NCBI RefSeq assembly: GCF_022843985.1
Contig: NZ_JALHMP010000002.1
Coordinates: 178,388-242,387 of the forward strand
Origin: Phreatobacter sp.
Lineage (GTDB): Bacteria > Pseudomonadota > Alphaproteobacteria > Rhizobiales > Phreatobacteraceae
Reading direction: 5' to 3'
DNA: 64,000 nucleotides
This document shows, one piece after another, positions 55,830-64,000 of the stretch. Position 1 is the stretch's first letter; the number at the start of each line of letters is the position of its first letter. The notes under the pieces are model-generated. The model did no database searches. It was not told the origin of the DNA and saw only the letters and a program-made list of their open reading frames with translations. Both the position numbers and the translations under genes were made by a program.

Positions 55830-56312
55830 GTGCGCTGCCCCTTCTGCGGCTTCGCCGACACCCAGGTGAAGGACTCTCGTCCCACCGAGGACGGGTCGGC
55901 AATCCGGCGGCGGCGCGTCTGCACCGAATGCGGCGGCCGCTTCACCACCTTCGAGCGTGTCCAGCTGCGTGAACTGGTGGTGGTCAAGCGTTCGGGCAAG
56001 CGCGTGCCCTTCGACCGAGACAAGCTGATGCGCTCGATCCAGATCGCACTGCGCAAGCGGCCGGTCGATCCCGAGCGCGTCGAGCGGCTCGTCTCCGGCA
56101 TCGTCCGGCAGCTCGAGGCCTCGGGTGAATCCGACATTCCCGCCGAGAATATCGGCCGGATCGTCATGGAGGCGCTCAAAGCCCTCGACGACGTCGCCTA
56201 TGTGCGCTTCGCCTCTGTCTACCGGAACTTCCGCGACCCGCGCGAATTCCAGCAGCTCATCGGCGAGATGTCCGAGGACGGTGAGGGGGCCGGCGACCCC
56301 GAGCGCAGCTAG
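55830..56312 (+). CDS. nrdR: Transcriptional repressor NrdR
   Basis: A 160-residue regulator of ribonucleotide reductase genes. The N-terminal zinc ribbon is complete ([16 protein letters not shown] and [10 protein letters not shown]), followed by an ATP-cone domain ([20 protein letters not shown]) that binds ATP or dATP. The start is a GTG, 15 bases after glyA; no ATG precedes the conserved CPFCG. It ends 4 bases before ribD, so it is in the same transcript. Confidence 0.96.
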   Translation: MRCPFCGFADTQVKDSRPTEDGSAIRRRRVCTECGGRFTTFERVQLRELVVVKRSGKRVPFDRDKLMRSIQIALRKRPVDPERVERLVSGIVRQLEASGESDIPAENIGRIVMEALKALDDVAYVRFASVYRNFRDPREFQQLIGEMSEDGEGAGDPERS

Positions 56313-56316
56313 CGTG

Positions 56317-57447
56317 ATGGACGGCGGCGCTTTCTCGGCTGTGGATCTCGGGCACATGGACCATGCCCTGCGGCTCGGCCGTCGCCATCTCGGCCTCGCC
56401 TGGCCCAACCCTTCCGTCGGCTGCGTGATCGTCAAGGACGGTGTCGTCGTCGGCCGTGGTGTCACCCAGCCCGGCGGACGGCCCCACGGCGAGACCACCG
56501 CCATCGCCCATGCCATCGCCGTCTCCGGCGCGGCGGCGACCCGCGGCGCCACCGCCTATGTGACGCTGGAGCCCTGCTCGCACTACGGCCGCACGGCGCC
56601 CTGTTCCGACGCGCTCGCGCGCGCGGGCATCGCCCGCGTCGTCTGCGCCATCGGCGATCCCGACCCACGCGTGCACGGACGTGGCTTCCACATGCTGCGT
56701 GCCTATGGCATCGGCGTCGATGTCGGTGCCGGCGCCGGCGAAGCCGCCCTCGACCATCGCGGCCATTTCATTCGCGTGCGCCAGGGGCGTCCCTTCGTCC
56801 AGCTCAAGATGGCGCTCTCGGCCGACGGCTTCGTCGCCGCAGCGGGCGGCGCCCGCACCCAGATCAGCTGCCCGGCGGCGACCGTCCAGCTCCATCTCGT
56901 CCGCGCCATGGCCGATGCCATCATGATCGGCATCGGCACCGTCCTCGCCGACGACCCGTTGCTAACCTGCCGCCTGGCGGGCATGGAGGAGCGCTCGCCG
57001 ATCCGCGTCATCATCGATTCCAGGCTCCGCCTGCCGCTCGCCTCGCGCCTGGTGGCCACTGGGGGCGAGGTGCCGACCTGGGTCATCTCCACCGTCGGCG
57101 CACCGCCCGAAGCCGAGCGTGCCCTGCGCCGGGCCGGCTGCGAGGTCATGCTGGTGAGCCGCCTGCCAGACGGGGCGGTCGACATGGGCGCGGCGCTGCG
57201 CCTGCTTGCGGCGCGCGGCATCACCCGCGTCATGAGCGAGGGTGGCCCGATCCTCGGCGCCACGCTGATGAAGGCCGGGCTCGCCGACGAGATCATCGTC
57301 GCCCACGCGCCCGCCGCTCTGGGAGACGGCGTTCCCGGCTTCATCGAACCCATGCCCGCCCGCTACCGACTCGTCGAGAGCCGCATGGCGGGTCAGGACC
57401 GTATCGAAACCTTCCGCCCCGATCCGACCGCCGAGCGAGGAGCCTGA
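56317..57447 (+). CDS. ribD: Bifunctional riboflavin biosynthesis deaminase/reductase
   Basis: A 376-residue enzyme with an N-terminal cytidine deaminase-like domain and a C-terminal reductase that together turn the first pyrimidine of riboflavin synthesis into the ribitylamino form. The zinc ligands are in PHGETTAI and in TLEPCSHYGRTAPCSDAL; the first motif is HGE in place of the more usual HAE. The reductase half starts with RPFVQLKMALSADGFVA and has SEGGPILGATLM. An ATG at 56317 follows a GTG at 56314; both are possible. It ends 3 bases before ribE. Confidence 0.95.
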   Translation: MDGGAFSAVDLGHMDHALRLGRRHLGLAWPNPSVGCVIVKDGVVVGRGVTQPGGRPHGETTAIAHAIAVSGAAATRGATAYVTLEPCSHYGRTAPCSDALARAGIARVVCAIGDPDPRVHGRGFHMLRAYGIGVDVGAGAGEAALDHRGHFIRVRQGRPFVQLKMALSADGFVAAAGGARTQISCPAATVQLHLVRAMADAIMIGIGTVLADDPLLTCRLAGMEERSPIRVIIDSRLRLPLASRLVATGGEVPTWVISTVGAPPEAERALRRAGCEVMLVSRLPDGAVDMGAALRLLAARGITRVMSEGGPILGATLMKAGLADEIIVAHAPAALGDGVPGFIEPMPARYRLVESRMAGQDRIETFRPDPTAERGA

Positions 57448-57450
57448 GCC

Positions 57451-58065
57451 ATGTTCACCGGCATCATCACCGATGTGGGCGAGATCGTCGCCGTCGAGGA
57501 AAAGGGGTCCGCCCGCACCCTCGCCATCGCCTGTTCCTATCCGGCCGACAGCCTGCCGCTGGGCGCCTCCATCTGCCACATGGGCATCTGCCTGACCGTG
57601 ACGACGCTGCGCCAGGAGGGCGAGCGCACGCTGGTCACCGTCGATGCCTCTGGTGAGACCCTCGCCCGCACGACGCTCGGCACCTGGCCGGTCGGCATGC
57701 CGGTCAATCTCGAGCGCTCCCTGCGCATCGGCGACGAACTCGGCGGCCACATCGTCACCGGCCATGTCGACGGTGTCGCCGAGATCGTCTCGCGTGAGGA
57801 CCGCGACGGCACCGCCTGGTTTGTCTTCCGCGCACCGCGGGAACTCGCCAAGTTCATCGCCGAAAAGGGCTCGGTCGCCCTCGACGGCACGTCGCTGACC
57901 GTCAACGGTGTCGATGGCGACACTTTCACCGTGACCATGATCCCGCATACGCTGCAGGTGACCACCTGGGGCGCCGCGAGGGCCGGTGACCGGGTCAATC
58001 TCGAGGTCGACATGATGGCCCGTTACGCGGCCCGCCTTGCGGAGGCGAAGGCGGAGGGCTACTAG
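57451..58065 (+). CDS. ribE: Riboflavin synthase alpha chain
   Basis: A 204-residue trimeric enzyme that dismutates two lumazine molecules. The two homologous half-barrels are visible: [17 protein letters not shown] begins the first, [15 protein letters not shown] the second, and [20 protein letters not shown] the closing part. The 204-residue length is standard. Not preceded by an FMN riboswitch as far as can be seen; it lies in the ribD-ribE-ribH run. Confidence 0.96.
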   Translation: MFTGIITDVGEIVAVEEKGSARTLAIACSYPADSLPLGASICHMGICLTVTTLRQEGERTLVTVDASGETLARTTLGTWPVGMPVNLERSLRIGDELGGHIVTGHVDGVAEIVSREDRDGTAWFVFRAPRELAKFIAEKGSVALDGTSLTVNGVDGDTFTVTMIPHTLQVTTWGAARAGDRVNLEVDMMARYAARLAEAKAEGY

Positions 58066-58091
58066 AGCGCTCCCAATCCGAAGGACCTGCC

Positions 58092-58577
58092 ATGGCCGCC
58101 CCGCGTTCCGCGCCCGAGCACGTGATTCCGACCCATGCCCGCGTGCTCATCGTCGAGGCGCGCTTCTACGACGATCTCGCCGACGCCCTTCTGGATGGTG
58201 CAAAGGCCGCGCTCGCGGAGGCGGGCGCCACCTGCGAGGTGCATACCGTGCCCGGCGCGCTCGAAATCCCCGCGGCCATCGCCATCCTGATGGACGGTGC
58301 GGCGGCGCACGGGAGACCCTTCGACGGTGCGGTCGCCCTCGGCACGGTGATCCGCGGCGAAACCACCCACTACGAGATCGTCTCGGAAGAGAGTTCGCGC
58401 GCCCTGATCGACCTGTCGGTGGCGCGCAAGATGCCGCTCGGCAATGGCATCCTGACGGTGGAGAACGACGATCAGGCCTGGGCCCGCGCCCGCCGCAGCG
58501 ACCTCGACAAGGGGGGCGGTGCTGCCAGGGCCTGCCTCGCCATGATCCGCCTGAAACGTGCGGCGGAGACCCTGTAA
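58092..58577 (+). CDS. ribH: 6,7-dimethyl-8-ribityllumazine synthase
   Basis: A 161-residue enzyme that joins the ribD product with a 4-carbon phosphate. Family sequence: [31 protein letters not shown] and [16 protein letters not shown] with the GETxH catalytic histidine; [15 protein letters not shown] near the end. The stop overlaps the nusB start by one base. RibA/RibB genes for the first steps are not in the window. Confidence 0.96.
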   Translation: MAAPRSAPEHVIPTHARVLIVEARFYDDLADALLDGAKAALAEAGATCEVHTVPGALEIPAAIAILMDGAAAHGRPFDGAVALGTVIRGETTHYEIVSEESSRALIDLSVARKMPLGNGILTVENDDQAWARARRSDLDKGGGAARACLAMIRLKRAAETL

Positions 58578-59062
58578 TGGCCGAGACCGCTCCCAAACAG
58601 GCCAACAAGCGTGGCACGGCCCGGCTCGCCGCCGTCCAGGCGCTCTATCAGATGGACGTCGCCGGCTCGGACATCAACGATGTCATCGGCGCATTCCAGA
58701 CCTTCTGGATGGGCCGCGAGGTGGAAGGCGAGACCTATCTGCCTGCCGACCACCAGTTCTTCCGCGACATCATTCAGGGCGTCATGCGCGACCAGCAGCG
58801 CATCGACGTGGCGGTCGACCGAATCCTCGCCGACGACTGGCCGCTGCGCCGCATCGAGGCCGTTCTCAGGGCGGTGCTGCGCGCCGGGGCCTATGAACTT
58901 TTCGAACGGCCGGACGTGCCTGCCAAGGTCATCATCGCCGAATATGTCGACGTCGCCGACGCGTTCGTCGACCGCGAGGAGGTCGGCATGGCCAATGCCG
59001 TGCTCGACAAGATCGCCAAGCGCCTGCGCGCCGCCGAGATGGGTGAGGCGCCGAAGGGCTGA
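58577..59062 (+). CDS. nusB: Transcription antitermination factor NusB
   Basis: A 161-residue all-helical RNA-binding protein that with NusE (S10) allows rRNA transcription to pass terminators. It has RGTARLAAVQALYQMDVAG at the start and RRIEAVLRAVLRAGAYEL, KVIIAEYVDVADAFVD, NAVLDKIAKRLR at the end. The one-base overlap with ribH (TAATG) is the common rib-nusB arrangement. Confidence 0.95.
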   Translation: MAETAPKQANKRGTARLAAVQALYQMDVAGSDINDVIGAFQTFWMGREVEGETYLPADHQFFRDIIQGVMRDQQRIDVAVDRILADDWPLRRIEAVLRAVLRAGAYELFERPDVPAKVIIAEYVDVADAFVDREEVGMANAVLDKIAKRLRAAEMGEAPKG

Positions 59063-59109
59063 GCCTCGCCGCTCTCCCCTTTGCCGGCGCCATCGGCCAT
59101 GATCACCCC

Positions 59110-60102
59110 GTGACCCGCCCCTCCGAAGACGATCTCATCGCGTGCTTCTTCGCGCCGCTCGCCACGACCGCGGGGGCCGACGGGCTAACGGACGATGCCG
59201 CCGTGATCCCGGAGGGCACCGGCGACCTCGTCGTCACCAAGGACATGGCCATTGCCGGTGTGCATTTCTTCCCCGACGACCCGCCGGACCTGATCGCGGC
59301 CAAGGTGCTCAGGGTCAATCTCTCCGATCTCGCCGCCAAGGGTGCTTTACCCGTCGGTTTCCTCCTTGGTCTCGGCCTGCCGCCGGACTGGACCACCGCC
59401 TTCCTCGCGGTCTTCGCTAAAGGCCTCGCCAGCGACATCGCCCTCTATGACTGCCCGTTGCTCGGCGGCGACACGGTGAAGGTCCCCGGTCCCCTGACCC
59501 TGTCGGTCACAGCCTTCGGCCGTGCCGCCCGGACCGTGCGCCGCCGCGGCGCGCGCCCGGGGGACGTGCTCTGCGTCACCGGGACGATCGGAGATGGTGC
59601 CCTGGGGCTGATCGCGCGGCAGGCAGAGCGCGCGCCCGGCACCGCGCCCGACTGGCTCCGCCTGCTCGCGCCGGAGGAGCGCGCCCATCTCGTCGACCGC
59701 TATCTCGCACCGCGTCCGCGCACGGCGCTCGCCGCGGCTGTCGCCCGCCACGCCTCGGCGGCCATGGACGTGTCGGACGGGCTGGTCGGTGACCTCGCCA
59801 AGATGATGGCGGCGTCTGGGGCCGGCGCGCGGCTCGACGCCGGGGCGGTGCCGCTGTCGCCCGCCGCAGCGTGCGCCCTCGCGTTGGATCCGGCCCTGCG
59901 CGAGCGCATCCTCACTGGCGGTGACGACTACGAGATCCTGCTGGCCTGCCCCAAGGACCGTCTCGCCGAACTATGCGACGATGCGGCTGCGGCAGGCGTG
60001 CCGCTGGCCGTGATCGGGGCGGTCACGGATGGCATCGACGTGATCTGGAAGGCGGAAGGGCAGGTGCTCTCCTTCGTTGCCGGGCGGTTCGAGCATTTTT
60101 GA
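59110..60102 (+). CDS. thiL: Thiamine-monophosphate kinase
   Basis: A 330-residue enzyme that phosphorylates thiamine phosphate to the active diphosphate. The PurM-type fold shows DDAAVIPEGTGDLVVTKDM near the start, VLRVNLSDLAAKGALPVG, LGGDTVKVPG, MDVSDGLVGDLAKM and TGGDDYEILLA. A GTG at 59110 is the start: the ATG 11 bases upstream is out of frame and stops at once. Last of the glyA-thiL run. Confidence 0.94.
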   Translation: MTRPSEDDLIACFFAPLATTAGADGLTDDAAVIPEGTGDLVVTKDMAIAGVHFFPDDPPDLIAAKVLRVNLSDLAAKGALPVGFLLGLGLPPDWTTAFLAVFAKGLASDIALYDCPLLGGDTVKVPGPLTLSVTAFGRAARTVRRRGARPGDVLCVTGTIGDGALGLIARQAERAPGTAPDWLRLLAPEERAHLVDRYLAPRPRTALAAAVARHASAAMDVSDGLVGDLAKMMAASGAGARLDAGAVPLSPAAACALALDPALRERILTGGDDYEILLACPKDRLAELCDDAAAAGVPLAVIGAVTDGIDVIWKAEGQVLSFVAGRFEHF

Positions 60103-60151
60103 CACTCGGGGCATTCTCGTTCGCCTGAGTCCCGCGCCGCCCGCTCCACCG

Positions 60152-60243
60152 CGTCATGCCCGGCCTCGTGCCGGGCATCCACGAATTCTGCAGCCACTGC
60201 GGTGTTCAAGCCGTGGATGGCCGGGACAAGCCCGGCCATGACG
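60152..60243. repeat. Palindromic intergenic element
   Basis: CGTCATGCCCGGCCTCGTGCC and the trailing GGGACAAGCCCGGCCATGACG (given by their ends) are inverted copies, with ATCCACG/CGTGGAT pairing further in. It forms one long hairpin about 90 bases long between thiL and the ABC gene. The sequence is that of the widely dispersed Rhizobiales palindrome type. Confidence 0.75.
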
Positions 60244-60291
60244 GAGAGGGAGGTGCGATGTCCTCCCGGCCCCGTGACATCCACTGCAACG

Positions 60292-60317
60292 AAAAAGGCC
60301 CCGGAAACCGGGGCCTT
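60292..60317 (-). terminator. Terminator for the double-ATPase ABC gene
   Basis: AAGGCCCCGG and CCGGGGCCTT form a 10-base stem with AAA as loop; on the minus strand a run of T follows, which suits termination of the ABC gene that ends at 60343. This is the strongest hairpin in the window. Confidence 0.9.
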
Positions 60318-60342
60318 CCTCCTTCACAAAGGGGGAAAAGAC

Positions 60343-62286
60343 TCACTCCCAGGCCATGACGACGTGGCCTGGGGAGACCTCGCGGTACTGGCGGGCCGGG
60401 GGCACGTAGTCGGGGGCGCGGACGGGGCTCTTGATCTCGTCGTTGGAGACGCCGCGCTTCTGCGCGCGCCGGGCGGGATCGGGGATCGGCACCGCCGACA
60501 TCAGCTTCTTGGTATAGGGGTGCTGGGCATTGCCGAAGACCGCAGCACGCGGGCCGATCTCGACGATCTCGCCGAGATACATGACGGCGACGCGGTGGCA
60601 CATGCGCTCCACCACGGCGATGTCGTGGGAGATGAAGAGATAGGCCAGGCCCATGCTCGCCTGCAGGTCGAGCATCAAGTTGACGACCTGCGCCTTGACC
60701 GAGACGTCGAGGGCCGAGACCGCCTCGTCGGCGACGATCAGCTTCGGGCCGAGGGCGAGAGCGCGGGCGATGCAGATGCGCTGGCGCTGGCCGCCGGAGA
60801 ATTCGTGCGGATAACGCGAGGCCATGTCGGGCGACAGGCCGACGCGGGTGAGCAGGTCGGCGACGCGGTCCCGCGCTTCCGACCCGGTGGCGAGGCCATG
60901 GGCATAGAAGGGTTCGGCAATGGCCGAGCCGATCGACATGCGCGGGTTGAGGCTGGCGAAGGGGTCCTGGAAGATGATCTGCATGCGCTTGCGCATGTCG
61001 CGCAGCTTGCCGCCTTCCATCGAAAGCACGTCCTCGCCGTCGATCAGCACCGAGCCGGCATTGGGCTCGATCAGCCGCAGGATGGAGCGTCCCGTGGTCG
61101 ACTTGCCGCAGCCCGACTCGCCGACCAGGGCCAGCGTCTCGCCCGAATGCAGCGAGAAGGACACGTTCTCCACCGCATGGACGCGGCCGGAGACCTTGCC
61201 GAACAGGCCGGAATGAATGTCGAAGCGGGTGGTGAGGCCGGAGACCTCGAGCACCGGACGCTCGGCCGCCTTCACCGTGTCGGGGGTCTCCACCGGCACG
61301 TCGCTCTCGCCCGTCGCCTTGTCGACGATGGGGAAGCGCATCGGCCGGCTGATGCCGGTCATCGAGCCGAGCTGCGGCACGGCGGAGAGCAGCGCCTTGG
61401 TATAGGGATGGGCGGGCGCTGCGAAGATCTGCCCGGTCTCGCCGGCCTCAACCGCCTTGCCCTGGTACATGACGACGGTGCGGTCGGCGATCTCGGCGAC
61501 GACGCCCATGTCGTGGGTGATGAAGAGGACGGACATGTCCTCCTCCTCCTGCAGCACCTTGATGAGCTCGAGGATCTGCGCCTGGATCGTCACGTCGAGG
61601 GCGGTCGTCGGCTCGTCGGCGATGAGCAGCTTGGGCCGGCAGGCGAGCGCCATGGCGATCATGACGCGCTGGCGCATGCCGCCGGAGAAGCGGTGCGGAT
61701 ATTCGTGGAAGCGCGACTTGGCGGCGGGGATGCGCACCTTCTCGAGGAGGCGCACCGTCTCGGCCTCGGCCTCCTGGCGCGACATGCCGCGGTGGTAGAT
61801 CAGCGCCTCGGCGATCTGGAACCCGATGGTCAGCACCGGATTGAGCGAGGTCATCGGTTCCTGGAAGATCATCGCGACTTCATTGCCGCGCACATGATGC
61901 ATCGCCTTCTCGGGCAGCGTCGTCAGCTCCCGCCCGGCGAGCTTGATGCTGCCCTCGACCCGGCCGCTCTGCGGCGGGATCAGCCGCATGATCGACAGCG
62001 CCGTCACCGACTTGCCGGAACCGGACTCGCCGACAATCGCCACCGTCTCGCGCGGGCCGACATCGAAGGAGACGCCGCGCACCACCGCGTTCCACTCGCC
62101 CTCGCGCAGGAACGACGTCACCAGGTTCGAAACCGACAGGACAGGGCCTGTATTGGGGGCGGGAGCCAAGGAATCGGCGGCAGACTGGGGCAGTGCGCTC
62201 ACGTCGAATGTCACTCGCTGGTATGTGTCACGGGGCGGCGCCAAGGCACCTGCCGGGCGCTTATCCTCATGCAACATCCATTCCAT
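60343..62286 (-). CDS. Peptide/opine-type ABC transporter, two fused ATPase domains (DppD-DppF/GsiA-like)
   Basis: About 647 residues. Both halves carry a full ATPase set: Walker [16 protein letters not shown] and [15 protein letters not shown], signatures [15 protein letters not shown] and [15 protein letters not shown], Walker [14 protein letters not shown] and [13 protein letters not shown], and the C-terminal [13 protein letters not shown] and [13 protein letters not shown] oligopeptide-binding motifs. The start is uncertain: ATG at 62286, ATG at 62277 or GTG at 62214; the first 24 residues do not look family-like, so GTG is also plausible. No permease or binding protein is near, so its partners must be elsewhere. 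It drives import of peptides, glutathione or similar. Confidence 0.9.
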   Translation of the reverse strand: MEWMLHEDKRPAGALAPPRDTYQRVTFDVSALPQSAADSLAPAPNTGPVLSVSNLVTSFLREGEWNAVVRGVSFDVGPRETVAIVGESGSGKSVTALSIMRLIPPQSGRVEGSIKLAGRELTTLPEKAMHHVRGNEVAMIFQEPMTSLNPVLTIGFQIAEALIYHRGMSRQEAEAETVRLLEKVRIPAAKSRFHEYPHRFSGGMRQRVMIAMALACRPKLLIADEPTTALDVTIQAQILELIKVLQEEEDMSVLFITHDMGVVAEIADRTVVMYQGKAVEAGETGQIFAAPAHPYTKALLSAVPQLGSMTGISRPMRFPIVDKATGESDVPVETPDTVKAAERPVLEVSGLTTRFDIHSGLFGKVSGRVHAVENVSFSLHSGETLALVGESGCGKSTTGRSILRLIEPNAGSVLIDGEDVLSMEGGKLRDMRKRMQIIFQDPFASLNPRMSIGSAIAEPFYAHGLATGSEARDRVADLLTRVGLSPDMASRYPHEFSGGQRQRICIARALALGPKLIVADEAVSALDVSVKAQVVNLMLDLQASMGLAYLFISHDIAVVERMCHRVAVMYLGEIVEIGPRAAVFGNAQHPYTKKLMSAVPIPDPARRAQKRGVSNDEIKSPVRAPDYVPPARQYREVSPGHVVMAWE

Positions 62287-62462
62287 TGCAACCCGCAGCG
62301 GGCATGGCCCCGATGCTGTGGATGAACCGCGGCGCCGCCGCTGCGCGGGCCGAAACCGCCCAAGGGAGCGGCATGGCGCGCCATCCCGGTGGGCACCAGC
62401 CGAACGGTCCGCCTCTTCCCGACCGGGCCCGTCCTCGGCTAGAGCACCCTTGTCCGACCGGA

Positions 62463-62975
62463 GTGTCCCGCGTGCCTGCCAGACCGCTTGTCATGTTTCC
62501 CGATCCGCGCCTGAGGCTGCGCGCCGCGCCCGTCGAGCAGTTCGACAAGGCACTGGAAATCCTGGCCCAGGACCTCATGGATACGGTCGTCGCCGCGCCG
62601 GCCATCGGGCTCAGCGCCTGCCATATCGGCGTGCAGCAGCGGCTGGTCGCCATCCGCATGGCTGACGATGCCCTCATGCGGCTCTACGTCAATCCGCAGA
62701 TTCTCTGGACCTCGCCCGAGACCAGGCGCGAGCAGGAGGGCTCTGTCTCCATGCCCGGCATCACCGAGGAGGTGGAGCGCCCCGCCCGCATCGGCCTCAC
62801 CTGGAACACCCTGTCGGGAAGCGAGGAGCGCGCCGAGGCCGACGGTTTTCTCGCCGTCGTTCTACAGCACGAGATCGACCAGCTCGATGGCATCTTCTGG
62901 CTCGACCGGCTGTCGCGGCTCAAACGCGAACGCGCCATCCGGCGCTATGAGAAATCGCGCCGGACGGGGCGCTGA
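62463..62975 (+). CDS. Peptide deformylase-like protein lacking conserved metal ligands
   Basis: About 170 residues from a GTG at 62463 (a second GTG lies at 62472). It aligns to PDF (removes formyl from nascent chains) over the whole length: DPRLRLRAAPVEQFDKAL, then AIGLSACHIGVQQRLV in place of GxGLAAxQ, EGSVSMPG in place of EGCLS, and LQHEIDQLDGIFW in place of HExDHLxG. The metal-binding cysteine is S and the second histidine is Q; the first-motif glutamine is H. With two of three metal ligands replaced it should not hold Fe/Zn normally and is probably an inactive or re-purposed paralogue. A canonical PDF presumably sits elsewhere. Confidence 0.85.
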   Translation: MSRVPARPLVMFPDPRLRLRAAPVEQFDKALEILAQDLMDTVVAAPAIGLSACHIGVQQRLVAIRMADDALMRLYVNPQILWTSPETRREQEGSVSMPGITEEVERPARIGLTWNTLSGSEERAEADGFLAVVLQHEIDQLDGIFWLDRLSRLKRERAIRRYEKSRRTGR

Positions 62976-63063
62976 AAGGCAGGCCTGTGGCGCCCTACAA
63001 TGGTAAAGGCCTGGGGAGGCGCGCCGCAAGCGGCCGCCTCCTTCCTGGTGCCGCTCCGTCCGT

Positions 63064-63881
63064 TCAGGCCGCCTTGATGGTGGCGAAAAAGTCCGTGACC
63101 TCGTGGCGGATCTTGTCCGTCTGCTCCGTCAGCGCATTGGCTGCGGTGAGGACGAAGGTGGAGGTCGTGCCGGTCTCGCTGGCGGCCTGGCTCACCCCGG
63201 CGATGTTGCTCGACACTTCCTGGGTGCCGCGCGCGGCCTCCTGGATGTTGCGGGCGATCTCCTCGATGGCAGACTGCTGCTCGCCGACGGAAGCGGAGAT
63301 GGCGGCGGCGATGGAACTGATCGTCTCGATGGTCGTGCCGATCTGGGTGATCGAATTGACCGACTGGTTGGTCGCCGACTGGATGGCCGCGATCTGCACA
63401 CCGATCTCGTCGGTGGCCTTGGCCGTCTGGCTGGCAAGGCTCTTGACCTCGGAGGCGACGACCGCGAAGCCCTTGCCGGCCTCGCCGGCCCGCGCCGCCT
63501 CGATCGTGGCGTTGAGCGCCAGCAGGTTGGTCTGGCCGGCGATATTGGCGATCAGGCTGACCACGTCACCGATCTTCTGCGCCGCCTCGGCGAGCCCGTC
63601 CATGACCGCCTTCGACTGGCGCGCCTGGTTCACCGCCTGGTTGGCGATCTCGGTGGAGTGGCTGACCTGCCGGCCGATCTCCGCCACCGCGCTGGACAGT
63701 TCCTCCGAGGCCGCCGCGACCGTCTGCACGTTCGACGCCGACTGTTCCGATGCCGCGGCGACGGCGGTCGACTGCCGCGTGGTCTCCTCGGCATTGGCGG
63801 CGAGGCCGTTGGCGGTGCTGCTCAACTGCCCGGCCGACTGCTCCATCGTCTTGAGGGTGAGCGTCATTTCGCCATTGAAGG
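63064..63881 (-). pseudogene. Methyl-accepting chemotaxis protein, 3' part, cut by an IS66-type element
   Basis: About 270 residues of an MCP signalling domain: the hairpin tip [20 protein letters not shown], then [21 protein letters not shown] (conserved tip), with QTAKATDEI and [23 protein letters not shown] flanking helices. The frame runs without stop up to the IS border (…FNGEM…), so the N-terminal sensor and HAMP parts were separated by insertion at 63881/63882. An internal ATG at 63867 could allow a sensorless fragment to be made, but this is not expected. Ends with FATIKAA. Confidence 0.85.
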
Positions 63882-64000
63882 GTAAGCGCTGTTGTCAGGC
63901 CACGGCTTTGAGCGGTCTTGCGGCATAGGCCCAGGGCAGGAGCTCGTCGATCTGGCTTTGCGGATGTCCGGCGACGATGCGGCTGATGACGTCGGCGAGG
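63882..64000 (-). mobile_element. IS66-family insertion element, right end, runs off the window
   Basis: The inserted DNA begins GTAAGCGCTGTTGTC, which fits the GTAAGCG start of IS66 terminal repeats. The minus strand within it encodes the C-terminal end of a transposase, so the element's 3' end points at the chemoreceptor. The other end and the target duplication are outside the window. Confidence 0.8.
63895..64000 (-). CDS. tnpC: IS66-family transposase (TnpC), C-terminal fragment
   Basis: About 34 residues up to a TGA at 63895-63897, reading LADVISRIVAGHPQSQIDEL and LLPWAYAARPLKAVA. The I-x-x-HP-x-x-x-I-x-x-LLPW ending is characteristic of IS66 transposases. The rest of the gene lies beyond 64000. 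Confidence 0.85.
   Translation of the reverse strand, partial: LADVISRIVAGHPQSQIDELLPWAYAARPLKAVA

Noticed and set aside
57200..57450. FMN riboswitch upstream of ribE
   Set aside because: ribD and ribE are separated by only 3 bases and the conserved RFN elements are not present in the upstream sequence.

Overview
The window is GC-rich (roughly two thirds G+C), densely coded chromosomal DNA of an alphaproteobacterium, most likely of the order Hyphomicrobiales (Rhizobiales). The pointers are a MarR-type LdtR regulator beside an L,D-transpeptidase, a DUF2865 secreted protein, a Mg-type HemB, bacterial arginyl-transferase (Bpt), TRAP and TctC solute-binding proteins and REP-like palindromic repeats of the kind common in this order. 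I cannot name the genus from the sequence alone. No rRNA, CRISPR array, prophage or plasmid backbone was seen.

Layout. 1-8.3 kb: the end of a membrane protein, a small RHH-like protein, a TRAP transporter operon (dctPQM) with its GntR-family regulator and a palindromic operator, a less GC-rich patch of small membrane proteins, and a phnD-phnE-phnC type ABC importer. 8.7-20.5 kb: an apparent low-oxygen/stress module made of PHA synthase, a second PhaC-like hydrolase, a site-2 protease with CBS domains on the other strand, a Kef-type antiporter, a universal stress protein, and GltS-, SNF- and GntP-type transporters. A 40-base block with an FNR/FixK-like core lies upstream of both plus-strand operons of this module. 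20.5-31.2 kb: tRNA-Val(CAC) with a truncated tRNA relic, a class III aminotransferase, a DUF2865 protein, an FAD monooxygenase fused to a DUF2783-like tail, and an orphan TRAP-type binding protein coupled to a large GGDEF-EAL protein, followed by an istB transposon relic. 31.2-47.5 kb: Atm1-like exporter, LOG protein, ParDE toxin-antitoxin, citramalate synthase, GFA protein, cysS with an internal low-GC patch, CreA, VOC protein, parC, a TctC protein, Bpt, threonine ammonia-lyase and hemB. 47.6-51.3 kb: a valine-degradation operon. 51.7-54.0 kb: ldtR, a mini membrane protein and ldtP. 54.2-60.1 kb: glyA-nrdR-ribD-ribE-ribH-nusB-thiL, a housekeeping run for one-carbon, nucleotide, flavin and thiamine metabolism. 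60.3-64 kb: an orphan double-ATPase peptide-transporter subunit, a peptide deformylase-like pseudoenzyme, and a chemoreceptor gene cut by an IS66-family element that runs off the window.

The observations I rate highest are the shared regulatory block linking the PHA synthase and Kef operons, the binding-protein/c-di-GMP pair, the deformylase-like protein that has lost metal ligands, the IS66-disrupted chemoreceptor, the tRNA-Val relic and the compositional mosaic inside cysS. All functional calls come from reading motifs and gene order by eye; no database search was possible.
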